This document shows, one piece after another, positions 47,416 to 56,842 of a stretch of 64,000 nucleotides of DNA. This stretch comes from RGIG5050 sp045636065 (lineage in GTDB: Bacteria; Verrucomicrobiota; Kiritimatiellia; RFP12; UBA1067). The stretch is from assembly GCA_045636065.1 (NCBI GenBank), contig JAZTWW010000049.1, forward strand, positions 1 through 64,000, in the 5' to 3' direction. How positions within the stretch are numbered: position 1 is the stretch's first letter; the number at the start of each line of letters is the position of its first letter. The notes under the pieces were generated by a model. That model worked only from the letters and a program-made list of their open reading frames with translations. It made no database searches and had not been told where the DNA came from. The translations under genes were made by a program, and so were the position numbers.

Positions 47416-50400
47416 TCACTCAAACTGGTGGTAGAAGAGGACCCTTGTTCTGTGCGGTACGCGATTGAGGCCCGAGCCTGGCGTAGTGCCTGGCGGCGGA
47501 AGAGGATCGCGCCAGACGAGCGCCACCGCCCTCGCCCCGAGCTGGCTCGGCGTCGCCGATTCGCCAGCGCCTCCGAGCGCCGCCGACTCCGCTCTCAGGA
47601 ACACAAGGAAGAGCTGCTGCCTGTTGCCGAAGCAGTTGCGCCAGAAGCTGTAGAGATACTTGCGGTCGGCGCCGGTGATCGTGCAGCTTTTAAGGGGGAC
47701 TCCCAGAAGCTCGTTCTCGCCGTCGCTATCAAACGCCTCGGCCCACATGTCGTCGTATACCTCGGTCCAGTCGCCAGACGATCCGGACTTGAACTTCTCG
47801 CGCATCTTCTGGCATATCTTCACGATCTCGTCCCTTGTGATCTTTGAGGACGTGCCATTGTCATTGAAAGCGCAGTTCCAGCCTTCGGAAAGCTTCATTT
47901 CCGATTCGGTGAGCATGTTGGTGCAGGCCGCCCACCAGTCGTAGGGCGTGTTGGCGACGGCCGCCGCCATGATGAGATCCGAATCGGTGTACGGATTCAC
48001 CTTCGCGCCGCCGCCATCGTCGTCGGCTACGCCCCTGTCGAAGAGCTCGTCGGACGTCGCTGAACCGGAATCGAAGAGGCGGTAGCTCTTCCAGGCGAAC
48101 TTGTGGTGGGCCGTCTGGGTGTAGGCCGTACGGCTTTCAAGCGTGCCGGTGACGCTCGAATACGTGTTGAAGCTTCCCGATTCGCCGCCCGTTATGACGC
48201 GGGGAAGGAACGCAAGCTCGCCCATCGACTGGAGCCATTCGCTGTCGCTCGTGTTCATGAACACGTCCGTGTCGCGCCCGTCCTGGCCGAGGAAATTGTC
48301 ATAGCTCGCGAAAAGCGACTGTTTCGAGATCGTGCCGTTCGGGGAAAGGGTGTACCAGTCCTCGGGGGCCCAGTTGTAGCGCGGATCGCAGCAGGCGAGA
48401 CCGAGCCTCAAGTCCTTCGTCTTAGCGCGGACGACCTCGATCTTGTCTTCACCCGAGCCGGCGCCCGTGATCTTCGACTTGTACTCCGCGCTCCACTTGG
48501 ACATGTCGTACGCGAGAAGCCCCTCCTGCCCTTCTGCGGAGATGTTGAAGTCCATAAGCGGCGCGCCGCTTCCGGTCTTGTCGGTATTGTCGAGGCACCA
48601 CGTGCTCTCCTGCCCGAGGTACGTCTTGTCGTCAAGCGCGCCTGCGGGGACGAGATCCACCGTATTGTTGCTCGAATCCGTCACGCGAAGCCAGATGGCA
48701 AGATGAACCGAATACTCCTTCGTGGCCGGGGTGAGATCGTTCTCGCCGTCCTTAGTGAATGGCCAGAACGTCGTGTTGCCGTTGTCGATCGCGAAGTCCG
48801 TCCTGTTCCATGTGCCGCCGCCGCCCGGGTTGGACTTGTACTCGGCGTTGTACTTCACCCCGATCGCGTTGTCGAGAGTAAGCGCAAAAGAAAGGTTCAC
48901 CTTCTGCGTGGCGCGAAGCGTATCCTCGCCGGACTCGGGATCGACGGGGATGGATATGTTCTGCGCCGTTCCGGCTAGCGTCACGGCACCCCTATCCTTC
49001 ACCGAAGAGGCCGATGCGCTCTTTCCGAGGTTCCAGTAGCCCTTGTCGGCGACGCGCAGCTTGCTCTGGTCGCTCTGCCTCAGTGTGACGTCCTTGGGGG
49101 CGAGGTAGAGCCTTGCCATCGGCTGGATCCTGAACGTTGCGTTGCCGCCGTGGTCGTGCTTGAACGGGAAGATCACGAACGGCTCGATCTCGGCGTTTAT
49201 GTTGTTGATGACGATCGAACCTTTGGACCTTACGCTTCTGAAGGTCTGCGCGCCCTGCGGCAGGGGAAGCTCGAGCTGGCCGTTCTTGAGGTCGTTCTCT
49301 ATCTCGATCGAGACGGCGCCCTGCTCGACGTCTATGTTGAGGCCGGCCACCATGGGAATCCTCTCGACGCTCGGTATCGCAAGCGAAAGCGGGATGTAGT
49401 CCTCGTCGAGGTAGTCGTAGAGAAGGCCCCATCCCATTTCGGGGATGAACTGGAAGTTGCCGTCGTTCAAAGCGTCGAAGAAGTCCTTCTGGATGTTGCT
49501 GTAGCTCAAGAGCTCATCCCTGAAGACGGTCATCGAGTACCTCTTGAACGGCTGGTACTTTCCGGATTCGTCGTTGAGGTTCGGCCTTTCTCCGCTGGAG
49601 GAGCTTGAAGACTGCTTTGACCCGGATGCGGTCGATGCCGTATTCGTCCCCGGGAACCAGCTGTCGGTGACGAAGAGCTGGTTCGCGACGGTGTTCGTTC
49701 CGCCCACGCGCCCGTAGAAGCTTGCCGCCGGGCTTGAGCCGCTTGCAAGCGCCCAGAAAGGCGAGAGCATCCCCTTGTCGTTCCCCTCGAGCGCGAGATG
49801 GACGTCAAGAAGGCTCGTATAGGGGACATCCCCCTCCGAGACGGGATTCTCGACGAAATCGGCGAGCTTCTCAGCGCGGGTCTCGGCATCCGTTCCGGCG
49901 AACGAGGAAGTCGAGGTGCTGAAAAGGTGCGCGTACGATATCCGCCCTTCGGGGGCGCTTGAGCGCCTTGCGTCCGGGACGCCTCTATTGATGTCGAAGA
50001 AATCGCTGACGTTCAAGGCTACGTAGGCATACCTGCCCGCATCGTAGTTGAAGTCCTTCCACTTGGCGGACCACGTTCTGCGGCTCAGGAAGCGCGCGTC
50101 GTTGACGAGCGGCGCAGGGATGTACCCGAGAGCCTCGAGCGTCAGGACGCTCACCGTATCCTCGATGCCGGCGATGCGGCCCGTGGTGCCCGAGCCATCC
50201 TTCACCCTTGCGGGATCCGGCGGGAAGAAGACGCGTGCGCGCCAATAGTCGTAATGTCCGGTGAAGGCGGTGTCTGTCGAAAGAGCCGTATCGACCTCTG
50301 CTGAGCCGCCAGACGAGGACGACGACTGCGACGAACCCGATGAGAGGGAGTCGTTTACCGTGGGGCTTGCGCCCGAGCCGGACTTGACGACGCCCGGATA

Positions 50401-50619
50401 CGGGTCATCCTGTATGGCGTAGTCGAGCTCGGATATGACCTCGGCGAGCGCGGCCTTGGCGAGATGCCTTGAACCGACGGCGCGCTTCAAGGCGGAGCTC
50501 GGCATGCGCTCGGAGCGCATCCAGAGCGAGAACGCCACGGCGCTCACGACCATGAAGCTCAGAAACCCGAGCACTATAAGAAGCGCGCTTCCGCGCCTGT
50601 CCTTAAAGCAGTCTGACAT
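47416..50619 (-). CDS. GspK-like giant minor pseudopilin
   Basis: 1067 residues from the ATG at 50619, which shares a base with the preceding stop. The prepilin-like start KDRRGSALLIVLGFLSFMVVS resembles GspK: it has Gly before the cleavage point and lacks the Glu5 found in major pseudopilins. After the hydrophobic helix, HLAKAALAEVISELDYAI is like the ALGAE-type segment of GspK. The remaining 950 residues are a long periplasmic, Ser/Gly/Asn-rich, beta-heavy part with no family that I can name. Typical GspK has about 320 residues. It would cap a pseudopilus tip with GspI/J-like partners. Confidence 0.68.
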   Translation of the reverse strand: MSDCFKDRRGSALLIVLGFLSFMVVSAVAFSLWMRSERMPSSALKRAVGSRHLAKAALAEVISELDYAIQDDPYPGVVKSGSGASPTVNDSLSSGSSQSSSSSGGSAEVDTALSTDTAFTGHYDYWRARVFFPPDPARVKDGSGTTGRIAGIEDTVSVLTLEALGYIPAPLVNDARFLSRRTWSAKWKDFNYDAGRYAYVALNVSDFFDINRGVPDARRSSAPEGRISYAHLFSTSTSSFAGTDAETRAEKLADFVENPVSEGDVPYTSLLDVHLALEGNDKGMLSPFWALASGSSPAASFYGRVGGTNTVANQLFVTDSWFPGTNTASTASGSKQSSSSSSGERPNLNDESGKYQPFKRYSMTVFRDELLSYSNIQKDFFDALNDGNFQFIPEMGWGLLYDYLDEDYIPLSLAIPSVERIPMVAGLNIDVEQGAVSIEIENDLKNGQLELPLPQGAQTFRSVRSKGSIVINNINAEIEPFVIFPFKHDHGGNATFRIQPMARLYLAPKDVTLRQSDQSKLRVADKGYWNLGKSASASSVKDRGAVTLAGTAQNISIPVDPESGEDTLRATQKVNLSFALTLDNAIGVKYNAEYKSNPGGGGTWNRTDFAIDNGNTTFWPFTKDGENDLTPATKEYSVHLAIWLRVTDSSNNTVDLVPAGALDDKTYLGQESTWCLDNTDKTGSGAPLMDFNISAEGQEGLLAYDMSKWSAEYKSKITGAGSGEDKIEVVRAKTKDLRLGLACCDPRYNWAPEDWYTLSPNGTISKQSLFASYDNFLGQDGRDTDVFMNTSDSEWLQSMGELAFLPRVITGGESGSFNTYSSVTGTLESRTAYTQTAHHKFAWKSYRLFDSGSATSDELFDRGVADDDGGGAKVNPYTDSDLIMAAAVANTPYDWWAACTNMLTESEMKLSEGWNCAFNDNGTSSKITRDEIVKICQKMREKFKSGSSGDWTEVYDDMWAEAFDSDGENELLGVPLKSCTITGADRKYLYSFWRNCFGNRQQLFLVFLRAESAALGGAGESATPSQLGARAVALVWRDPLPPPGTTPGSGLNRVPHRTRVLFYHQFE

Positions 50620-51107
50620 CAGTCGGCCTCCCCCGCACGGCGGCGCCAGAAGTTGGGCACGGCTACGCCGGTCGTTTTGGTTGCGTTGAGCATGGCGTTG
50701 TCGGCGACATCCATCGTCCCCTGGCGCACCGTCACCATGTAGGGCTTGCCCCATGGATCGACGATGTGCTCGCCCTTGAACGTGGCGTTGTAGAGGACGG
50801 GGATCTTGTTTCCGCTTGCATCCGTCTCGCCGCCTCCGGTGATGAAGCCGAGGTTCGATCTGGTGGCGTCCTGCCAGCTCTCCATCACATGGCCCGAGAG
50901 GTCGTGCGTGGACGCGTAGTTCTCGTACATCAGTATCGCGTGCGTCATTTCGCGCGCGGCGACCGTGGCCGCCGTGACCTTCGCCCTTTCGCGGGCTCCG
51001 GAGACGCTTGAGGTGATGGCCCCTGCGAGAATCATGATCATCCCGAGAACGACCATAAGCTCAATGAGGGTGAATCCCCTCTTCCCGATAAGGTCTTTTC
51101 TCGTCAT
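50619..51107 (-). CDS. Pseudopilin, GspG-like
   Basis: 162 residues from the ATG at 51107 (ATGA overlap with the gene before). The prepilin motif KRG|FTLIELMVVLGMIMILAG has Glu5. A helical part follows (SGARERAKVTAATVAAREMTH), then a C-terminal HIVDPWGKPYMVTV of the kind seen in GspG, where D-x-WG-x-P-Y marks the calcium-binding loop. It could be the major or a minor pseudopilin. It ends PNFWRRRAGEAD. Confidence 0.78.
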   Translation of the reverse strand: MTRKDLIGKRGFTLIELMVVLGMIMILAGAITSSVSGARERAKVTAATVAAREMTHAILMYENYASTHDLSGHVMESWQDATRSNLGFITGGGETDASGNKIPVLYNATFKGEHIVDPWGKPYMVTVRQGTMDVADNAMLNATKTTGVAVPNFWRRRAGEAD

Positions 51108-51589
51108 TGCTTCTTCTCCGGGAGTGTTGTTATGTCGTCGCTCGTGTCCCAGAGGCCGTCCGGGCCGGCTGATTTGACGCCAACCTTGTATGTGGACGCG
51201 CCGCCGCCGGACGACGCCGAGCCGGTGACGGAGACGTTGGCCGCGGCAGGGTGCGTCCAGACGTTCGCCGGAAGCGTTATCGGCTTCTCGTCCGAAAGGT
51301 TGCCGACGGATCTCTTCCTCAAAGTCGAGGAGGTGGGGCTCCACGCGCCTGTCACGTAGTAGCCGGTGGCCGTCTCCTGCCCGTCGCGCTTGAGCCTGGG
51401 CAGGGCGTTCTCGGCCTGGTGCTGGAGCTTGGACATCCCGATGCGCCTCGAATCGAGGTCTGCAACGGAAGCCTTGCCCGTGCGCCATGCCATGGAGCTT
51501 GAGTTGAAGACCATCGTGAGAATCGTGATGAGGATTCCCATCAGGAGGCTCGCGACGAGCATCTCTATAAGAGTGAAACCCTTCTTCAT
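51104..51589 (-). CDS. Minor pseudopilin, GspJ/PilW-like
   Basis: 160 residues from the ATG at 51589. The motif MKKG|FTLIEMLVASLLMGILITIL has Glu5. Next comes LTMVFNSSSMAWRTGKASVADLDSRRIGMS, a helix followed by the GspJ-like 'R-x-L' type region. The rest is beta-rich and Ser/Gly/Ala-rich (SGSASSGGGASTY). Overlaps its neighbours on both sides with ATGA junctions, as expected of a tightly coupled pseudopilin operon. Confidence 0.72.
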   Translation of the reverse strand: MKKGFTLIEMLVASLLMGILITILTMVFNSSSMAWRTGKASVADLDSRRIGMSKLQHQAENALPRLKRDGQETATGYYVTGAWSPTSSTLRKRSVGNLSDEKPITLPANVWTHPAAANVSVTGSASSGGGASTYKVGVKSAGPDGLWDTSDDITTLPEKKQ

Positions 51590-52191
51590 TTCGCAGGATC
51601 CCCCTGGAAGCGGACTTCCGTATAGTATACCGGCGCAGCCAGAAGCTGCCCTGGACGATTGACTACGCGCATGCAAAGAAGTATGCGCTGGAGATCAGGC
51701 TCCTTCGCGTGGGTCGAGGGGTTGTATCTCGTACCGTAGCTCGCAACGAGCGCGTACCTGAGGCCGTCCTTCTCTCCTGGTGCCGAGAAGGAGTCGTACT
51801 CGCTTGAGCCGGATGTGCATTTCGAATACAGATCCTGAGCCACGTCGCTCGCGAGGTTGGTCATGTTGCGCTTGGGGCGCTCGAAGCGGTCCGGAAGGTC
51901 GAAATACGCGCGCCATCCGCCTGCCGGATTGGAATAGGCGTCGCTTGCGGACGTGGAGCAGAGCTCCTTCCATACGCTCCAGGCGACGTTCGTCGAGGAG
52001 AGGGCCGCCGCCACCGGATTGAGGACGCTGTCGGCGAGCGCGGCGCCGGCCACGTCCTCGATCGACTGCTCGTTCTCGCGGAATCCGAGCGGATAGAGCG
52101 CCACCATCGTGAGGATGCCTCCCGCCATGATGAACACGGCGAGGTTCACCTCCATCAGCGTAAATGCGCTTTTCAAACGTGAAAATGACAT
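51586..52191 (-). CDS. Minor pseudopilin, GspI/PilV-like
   Basis: 201 residues. The motif is KSA|FTLMEVNLAVFIMAGGILTMVAL: Ala instead of Gly at -1, Glu5 present, as in several PilV/GspI proteins. A helix with NEQSIEDVAGAALADSVLNPVAAAL follows. The C-terminal part is strands rich in Tyr and Arg (RYALVASYGTRYNP, ILLCMRVVNRPGQLLAAPVYY). It overlaps the GspJ-like gene and lies 12 bp after the GspH-like gene. Confidence 0.72.
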   Translation of the reverse strand: MSFSRLKSAFTLMEVNLAVFIMAGGILTMVALYPLGFRENEQSIEDVAGAALADSVLNPVAAALSSTNVAWSVWKELCSTSASDAYSNPAGGWRAYFDLPDRFERPKRNMTNLASDVAQDLYSKCTSGSSEYDSFSAPGEKDGLRYALVASYGTRYNPSTHAKEPDLQRILLCMRVVNRPGQLLAAPVYYTEVRFQGDPAK

Positions 52192-52203
52192 TTCTTGGCC
52201 TCG

Positions 52204-52977
52204 CTAGTTGCTGTTGTTTTCGCTGTCGGCTTCGCTCGTCCTGCCGACCGTGCGGACCTGCCCGCCGGATGTGAGCGCCGAGATCGTCCTTGCCTGAGGC
52301 GTTGAATCGTCTCCGGGAAGGAAAAAGAGGTCTGACTCGCCCTTTACCTCCTTGCCAGGCTCCGTGGGGGCGCTTGAGCCGAAGAAGTAGCCGTTCGGGA
52401 GCGTGGTGGTGGCGATCTCGAAGGCGTATGCGTCGCCCGTCTTCCAGCTTGCGCCGCCTTTGTCGATAAAGCCGAACTGCTCATCCTCGACAGTTGCGCC
52501 AAGCCCGATCATCTCCTCGGTGACGCCTGTGGGGACCTCCTCGACGTATGTGCTCACCTTCCCCGGGGTGACGCCGTTCGAGTCGAACTTGTAGAGGCGC
52601 ATCGTCGATGTCGAGCCGGAGACGGCGTTCGTGGGGTAGCTCCGCCCGAGATCCGCAAACTCGTCGAAGAGATGCCCGTCGGAGACGCGGGAGAATCTCC
52701 CGGCCATCCTGATCGCGACGGCCCTCGCCTGGATCACGTCGGCGGAATCGTCGCCTCCATTGCGGAGCTTCATGTTGTAGAATATGACGGCCGTGGGCAT
52801 GTGGTCCGCCGTGGCGCGCTGCTGCGCAACGCGTATGAGGCTTCTCACGTCCGTCAAGGCGCCCCTGTCGGCCATGCCCCTTGAGGCGGCGAAGTAGCCC
52901 GAGACGGCAACCGTGGAGAGCATCCCCATGATGCCCACGGTGACGAGAAGCTCTACGAGTGTGAAGCCCTTTTTCAT
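52204..52977 (-). CDS. Minor pseudopilin, GspH/FimT-like
   Basis: 257 residues from the ATG at 52977. The motif is MKKG|FTLVELLVTVGIMGMLSTVA with Glu5. The helix continues AASRGMADRGALTDVRSLIRVAQQRATADH, resembling GspH/FimT, in which a similar helix leads to a strand (PTAVIFYNMKLRNGGDD). The chain is longer than typical GspH (about 170). Near its end is a proline- and serine-rich tail (APTEPGKEVKGES). ATGA overlap with the gene before it. Confidence 0.72.
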   Translation of the reverse strand: MKKGFTLVELLVTVGIMGMLSTVAVSGYFAASRGMADRGALTDVRSLIRVAQQRATADHMPTAVIFYNMKLRNGGDDSADVIQARAVAIRMAGRFSRVSDGHLFDEFADLGRSYPTNAVSGSTSTMRLYKFDSNGVTPGKVSTYVEEVPTGVTEEMIGLGATVEDEQFGFIDKGGASWKTGDAYAFEIATTTLPNGYFFGSSAPTEPGKEVKGESDLFFLPGDDSTPQARTISALTSGGQVRTVGRTSEADSENNSN

Positions 52978-53558
52978 TTCTTGACGCTCACCTTGTCGGT
53001 ATCGTAGTTGTAGACGATCGTGAAGCGGCGGAACCGCCCCTCCTCCTTGCCGGCGTAGCCAAAGCACATCTCATCGATCCCCATGGGCTGGTTGTGGTCG
53101 CCGCCCCTGTAGGCCGTGTCGAAGTCCATGCCGTAGGAGCAGTTCCTGTTCCCGCAGTAGTCGGACTTGGACTTGTCGGTGTGGTTGTCGTTGCAGGCCT
53201 TGGCGCCCTTGCGCGCGACGACGAGCACGGAGGGCTCCACGAGCTGGCTGCCGCCCGAGTCCTCTACGCTCATCTTTACGATCTCGCGGAAGACGGGATC
53301 GGCCTCCTCGCCGGTAAGCTCCATCGTGGAGCCGGAGGAGGTGTTGGAGTCGGCTGCGGATTCGATCGCCGCCGGCCACTTGCCCTTCTGCGTGTGGTAC
53401 ATCTGGATCGCGTTCTCGAGGGCGACGCGGATCGCCTCGCCCTTCGTTTCGCGGGCGGACTTGATGGCACCGCTTGCCGCAAAGGTGACGATCGTCATGA
53501 GGATTGAAAGAATGCCCACCACAATCATCAATTCGACTATCGTAAATCCCTTTTTCAT
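52974..53558 (-). CDS. Pseudopilin, type II secretion/IV pilus-like
   Basis: 194 residues from the ATG at 53558 (AGGGAGAAG upstream). The motif is MKKG|FTIVELMIVVGILSILMTIV with Glu5. A helix with IRVALENAIQMYHTQKGKWPAAIE follows, as in GspG-like major pseudopilins where the helix ends in a KGKYP-like turn. The loop after it contains four Cys in KACNDNHTDKSKSDYCGNRNC, which may form disulfides. The last strands (FRRFTIVYNYDTDKVSV) close the domain. Confidence 0.75.
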   Translation of the reverse strand: MKKGFTIVELMIVVGILSILMTIVTFAASGAIKSARETKGEAIRVALENAIQMYHTQKGKWPAAIESAADSNTSSGSTMELTGEEADPVFREIVKMSVEDSGGSQLVEPSVLVVARKGAKACNDNHTDKSKSDYCGNRNCSYGMDFDTAYRGGDHNQPMGIDEMCFGYAGKEEGRFRRFTIVYNYDTDKVSVKK

Positions 53559-53635
53559 CTTCTTCTCCCTCTTAAGAATGCTTTCCAGGGTATCCACCCC
53601 GCCGCGCCTGCCTGTTCACTACAACCTGAAACCTG

Positions 53636-54268
53636 TTACTTGACAACCTGTCCTGCCTGCCAGCTGTAGACGTCGTCGCACCTGCCGACCTCCGTCCACG
53701 GCTGCACGACGCCGTCCTTGCCGCAGCTCCATACGCACACCTTAGCGCGCACCTTCACGCTGCCGATCCCTTCGGCGTTGATCTCCACGATACCGTCGTC
53801 GTCATCGTCGATCGCGTACCAGAGGATGTGGTCCTTGACTGTGCCGCCAGCGGGATCCGCCTTCATGGAAGAATCGGAGGAGCCGCTTTTCGTGCTGCGC
53901 TTTTTAAGGGCGTTCTCTCCCCAGTGGTCGACTATGCCGCAGCGGTCGCTGCCCGTCAAGGTGATGGTGCCGTTCTCATAGTCGTTCTTGTCGTAGGCTA
54001 GCGACATGAGGTTGTGCTTTACGAAAGGCCTGCAGGCCTTCTCGTCGAGCTGGCCGTTGTTGTTCTCCTGGAGGGACTTGGGCCACATGCCGCCGGCCTT
54101 CTGGAGGACGATGTTGAGCGCCGTCGCCGTTTCGCTCACGAGGTTCTGCACCTTCGCCGTCTCGGCCGAATCCTTCGCCCCTCCCATGCTTACCGCAAAG
54201 ACGCCCATAAGGACGGCGAGAATGCCGATTACGACCATAAGTTCAATGAGCGTGAAACCTTTTTTCAT
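53636..54268 (-). CDS. Pseudopilin, type II secretion/IV pilus-like
   Basis: 210 residues. The motif is MKKG|FTLIELMVVIGILAVLMGVF with Glu5. The helix continues KDSAETAKVQNLVSETATALNIVLQKAGGMWPKSL. The C-terminal half has acidic runs (AIDDDDDGIVEINAEG), possibly calcium-binding as in GspG, and WSCGKDGVVQPW. It is 77 bp from the next pseudopilin gene and 17 bp after the 374-aa one. Confidence 0.75.
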   Translation of the reverse strand: MKKGFTLIELMVVIGILAVLMGVFAVSMGGAKDSAETAKVQNLVSETATALNIVLQKAGGMWPKSLQENNNGQLDEKACRPFVKHNLMSLAYDKNDYENGTITLTGSDRCGIVDHWGENALKKRSTKSGSSDSSMKADPAGGTVKDHILWYAIDDDDDGIVEINAEGIGSVKVRAKVCVWSCGKDGVVQPWTEVGRCDDVYSWQAGQVVK

Positions 54269-54285
54269 TTCATTCCCCTTTCAAA

Positions 54286-55410
54286 TCAGTTCGAGAGATG
54301 CTTTACGTCGTCCGCAATCCACTTGAGGGCGACCTCCTTTTCGGACGGAGTGAGAGTATCCAGGTCGATCCACGGAGGGAACGTCTTTCCGTCGGGGCCG
54401 GAGCTCCAGATTATGTAGCTCTGGTACGGCGGCGGAGAGTAGTAGTAGAAGTCGTTGCCCCATCCGTCGTGTACCGTCACCACCTTGAGGACGTACGGAT
54501 TCGCGTGCCCGCCCGAGGAGTACACGTCAGGATACGGCTGGGGATAGAGCGACGCCTCGCCGCTTGAGGTGTTGACGCCGTAGAACTTGCCGCCGCCGCA
54601 TACGATCCCCTCCAGGTTCGGCATCCACCTTGCGGTGACGCGCTGGCTGGGCTGGTTCGATATGACGTAGGACTGCGATCCCTTGCCGCTGTCGCCCCAG
54701 AGCTGCATGACCTCGCTCCACGAGTAGTCGTCGCCGTTGTCGAGGCTCTTGAGCTTGCGGTTGTTGGCCGTCCACTGCGCGAAGCCGCCCTCGTAGAAGT
54801 CCTGGTCCGCGTTCATCATGAAGAGATAGCGCGGCAGAAGGAACGACATGAGCCCGAACTGGAACATCTGGACCTTGCGCCAGTCCGACTCGCCCTTGAG
54901 CGCGCCGAACTGCCCGGCGTTCTCGCATCCGTCGAAGTTGTAGATCGTGGGATCCGCATCGAGGGCCTTGCTGTAGTCTTCGTACTTGTCGCTTCCGCTC
55001 TGGGCGCGCTTCTTGCACGTTTCCGCAACCGCCTTCACGAACGAGGATTCGCTCTGAGGATACGGGAACTGCGCCGCCAGGGGCTGCGCACGGCAGGCGA
55101 GCCTTACGCGCCTCCAGCAATCGGAGTTGTCGGTTATGGGCGAGTTGTCGATGTCGTCAAGGCTCTGCACGCCGAACGTCTCGGGCTTGAGCGAAATGTC
55201 CTGCACGCCGTGGAGCGGCACGGGAGGATAGCTCCCGTACGCCGCGTAGTAGCCCGAAAGGGCGTTCTCGATCTTCTGCATCCTGAGAACGGTCTTGTTC
55301 TTCTTCGTCGCGTCGTCGCCGACGCCGGCGAGGCGGAAGGTCATCGACATCAACGTGACGATGACCGCAACCGTTATCAGAAGCTCAAGGAGTGTAAATC
55401 CCTTTTTCAC
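54286..55410 (-). CDS. Large pseudopilin with WG-x(n)-Y substrate-like loop
   Basis: 374 residues. The motif is MKKG|FTLLELLITVAVIVTLMSMTF with Glu5, then LRMQKIENALSGYYAAYGSYPPVPLHG. The chain is about twice the normal pseudopilin length. Near its end, VHDGWGNDFYYYSPPPYQSYIIWSSGPDGKTF resembles the D-x-WG...SxGPDG ending of GspG and of many PVC-type 'prepilin-type cleavage/methylation' proteins. It is the first pseudopilin gene after gspF. Confidence 0.75.
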   Translation of the reverse strand: MKKGFTLLELLITVAVIVTLMSMTFRLAGVGDDATKKNKTVLRMQKIENALSGYYAAYGSYPPVPLHGVQDISLKPETFGVQSLDDIDNSPITDNSDCWRRVRLACRAQPLAAQFPYPQSESSFVKAVAETCKKRAQSGSDKYEDYSKALDADPTIYNFDGCENAGQFGALKGESDWRKVQMFQFGLMSFLLPRYLFMMNADQDFYEGGFAQWTANNRKLKSLDNGDDYSWSEVMQLWGDSGKGSQSYVISNQPSQRVTARWMPNLEGIVCGGGKFYGVNTSSGEASLYPQPYPDVYSSGGHANPYVLKVVTVHDGWGNDFYYYSPPPYQSYIIWSSGPDGKTFPPWIDLDTLTPSEKEVALKWIADDVKHLSN

Positions 55411-55439
55411 CTTGTCGTCTCCTCAAATGCACGCCCTCA

Positions 55440-56747
55440 TCAGCCGCCCGCTCCGGAGACGTTGCTGATGATCTTGACCATAGGCATGAACATGGCGATG
55501 ACGATCGTGCCGACGACTGCGGCGAGGAAGATGATGAGCGCAGGCTCGATGGCGGCGGTAAGGCCGCTCACGGCGTTGTCGACCTCGTCGTCGTACGTGT
55601 TGGCGACGCGGGTGAGCATGTCCGCCAGCGCGCCCGTCTCCTCACCGACCTGCACCATCGAAACGACCATGGGCGGGAAGACGCCGCACGCGGCGAGGGG
55701 ATCGGTCATCGACTCGCCTTCCTTGACGGCGTCGTGGACGCTCTGGATGGCGTTGCGGATGACGAGGTTTCCGGTCGTGTCGCGCACGATGGAGAGAGCC
55801 TGGAGGATCGGAACGCCCGATCCGAGAAGCGTACCCAGAGTGCGCGTCACCTGCGAGACGGCAGAGCGCTGCACGAGCGTACCCGTAACGGGCATCTTAA
55901 GGCGCATATGGTCCAGCATCAGCGCGCCCTTCTTCGTCTTTCCTATCATCTTGTAGAGGACCACGAAGGCGACGAAGCCGATCGCGATCTGCCCGCCGTT
56001 GTGCTGGACGAATTCGGATGCGTCCATGACGAACTGCGTCACAGGCGGCAGCTCCTCTCCGCCGAGGATGTCGTTGAACACCTGCTGGAACTTCGGGATG
56101 ACCGTCACGAGCAGGAAGGCCGTGATGCCGACCGCGGCCGTCAGAACGACCATCGGGTAGATCATCGCGCCCTTGACCTTGTTCTTGATCTTCTCGGCCT
56201 TTTCGGCGAACTCGGCAAGCCTTGCGAGAACGACTTCGAGAACGCCGCCCGCCTCGCCGGCCTTGACCATGTTCACGTAGAGGTTGTTGAAGATCTTGGG
56301 ATAGCCTGTCAGGGCCTCGGAGAACGTGCCGCCTCCCGAGATCGACTCGCTTATGCCCTCAAGGCAGTCCTGCAGGGCCGGCACGCGGTTCTGCTTCTTG
56401 ACGACCTCGATGCATCGCATGAGAGGAAGGCCTGCGTTGACGAGCGTCGCAAGCTGGCGCGTGAAGGCCGTAAGGTCCTTCGTCTTCACCTTGCCGCGCA
56501 TGAAGCTCGGAAGCTTGATGTTGAAGTTGAGGCCGCCCTTCTTCTTGCCGCCGCCAGCCGGGGCGGGTGCGCCGCCCTTCTTCTTCGCGGGGGCAGGCTG
56601 CGATGAGCCTTTGACCTCACCTATGGCCGTGGGCATCAACCCGCCGGCGCGGATTGCGGCTATCGCCTGGGAGCGGTCCGCCGCATCGATCGTTCCGCGC
56701 TGCTCCTGACCGGCGCTGTCGCGCGCGATGTACTGAAATTTAGCCAT
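55440..56747 (-). CDS. gspF: GspF/PilC inner-membrane platform protein
   Basis: 435 residues from the ATG at 56747. An N-terminal MAKFQYIARDSAGQEQRGTI domain and a basic/Pro-rich linker (PAPAKKKGGAPAPAGGGKKK) are followed by two T2SSF domains. The first holds KTKDLTAFTRQLATLVNAGLPLMRC and KIFNNLYVNMVKAGEAGG; the second holds PVTGTLVQRSAVSQVTRTLGTLLGSG and PPMVVSMVQVGEETG. Three or four helices lie between and after. It anchors pseudopilus assembly. The ATPase and secretin genes are not in the window. Confidence 0.93.
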   Translation of the reverse strand: MAKFQYIARDSAGQEQRGTIDAADRSQAIAAIRAGGLMPTAIGEVKGSSQPAPAKKKGGAPAPAGGGKKKGGLNFNIKLPSFMRGKVKTKDLTAFTRQLATLVNAGLPLMRCIEVVKKQNRVPALQDCLEGISESISGGGTFSEALTGYPKIFNNLYVNMVKAGEAGGVLEVVLARLAEFAEKAEKIKNKVKGAMIYPMVVLTAAVGITAFLLVTVIPKFQQVFNDILGGEELPPVTQFVMDASEFVQHNGGQIAIGFVAFVVLYKMIGKTKKGALMLDHMRLKMPVTGTLVQRSAVSQVTRTLGTLLGSGVPILQALSIVRDTTGNLVIRNAIQSVHDAVKEGESMTDPLAACGVFPPMVVSMVQVGEETGALADMLTRVANTYDDEVDNAVSGLTAAIEPALIIFLAAVVGTIVIAMFMPMVKIISNVSGAGG

Positions 56748-56812
56748 TATGCTCGCCTCGTCTTGTGGCCGCACACCCTCTAATGGACGCTCGGCCGGAT
56801 TCTGATGTTCAA

Positions 56813-56842
56813 ATTATACCGCAAACCGACCCGCCTTGTCAA
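56813..56842 (-). promoter_or_regulatory. Promoter of the gspF-pseudopilin operon
   Basis: -35 TTGACA (56837-56842), 18-bp spacer, -10 TATAAT (56813-56818), both perfect, on the minus strand. The -35 includes the TGA stop of the flavodiiron gene. The leader is about 60 bases. Confidence 0.82.
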
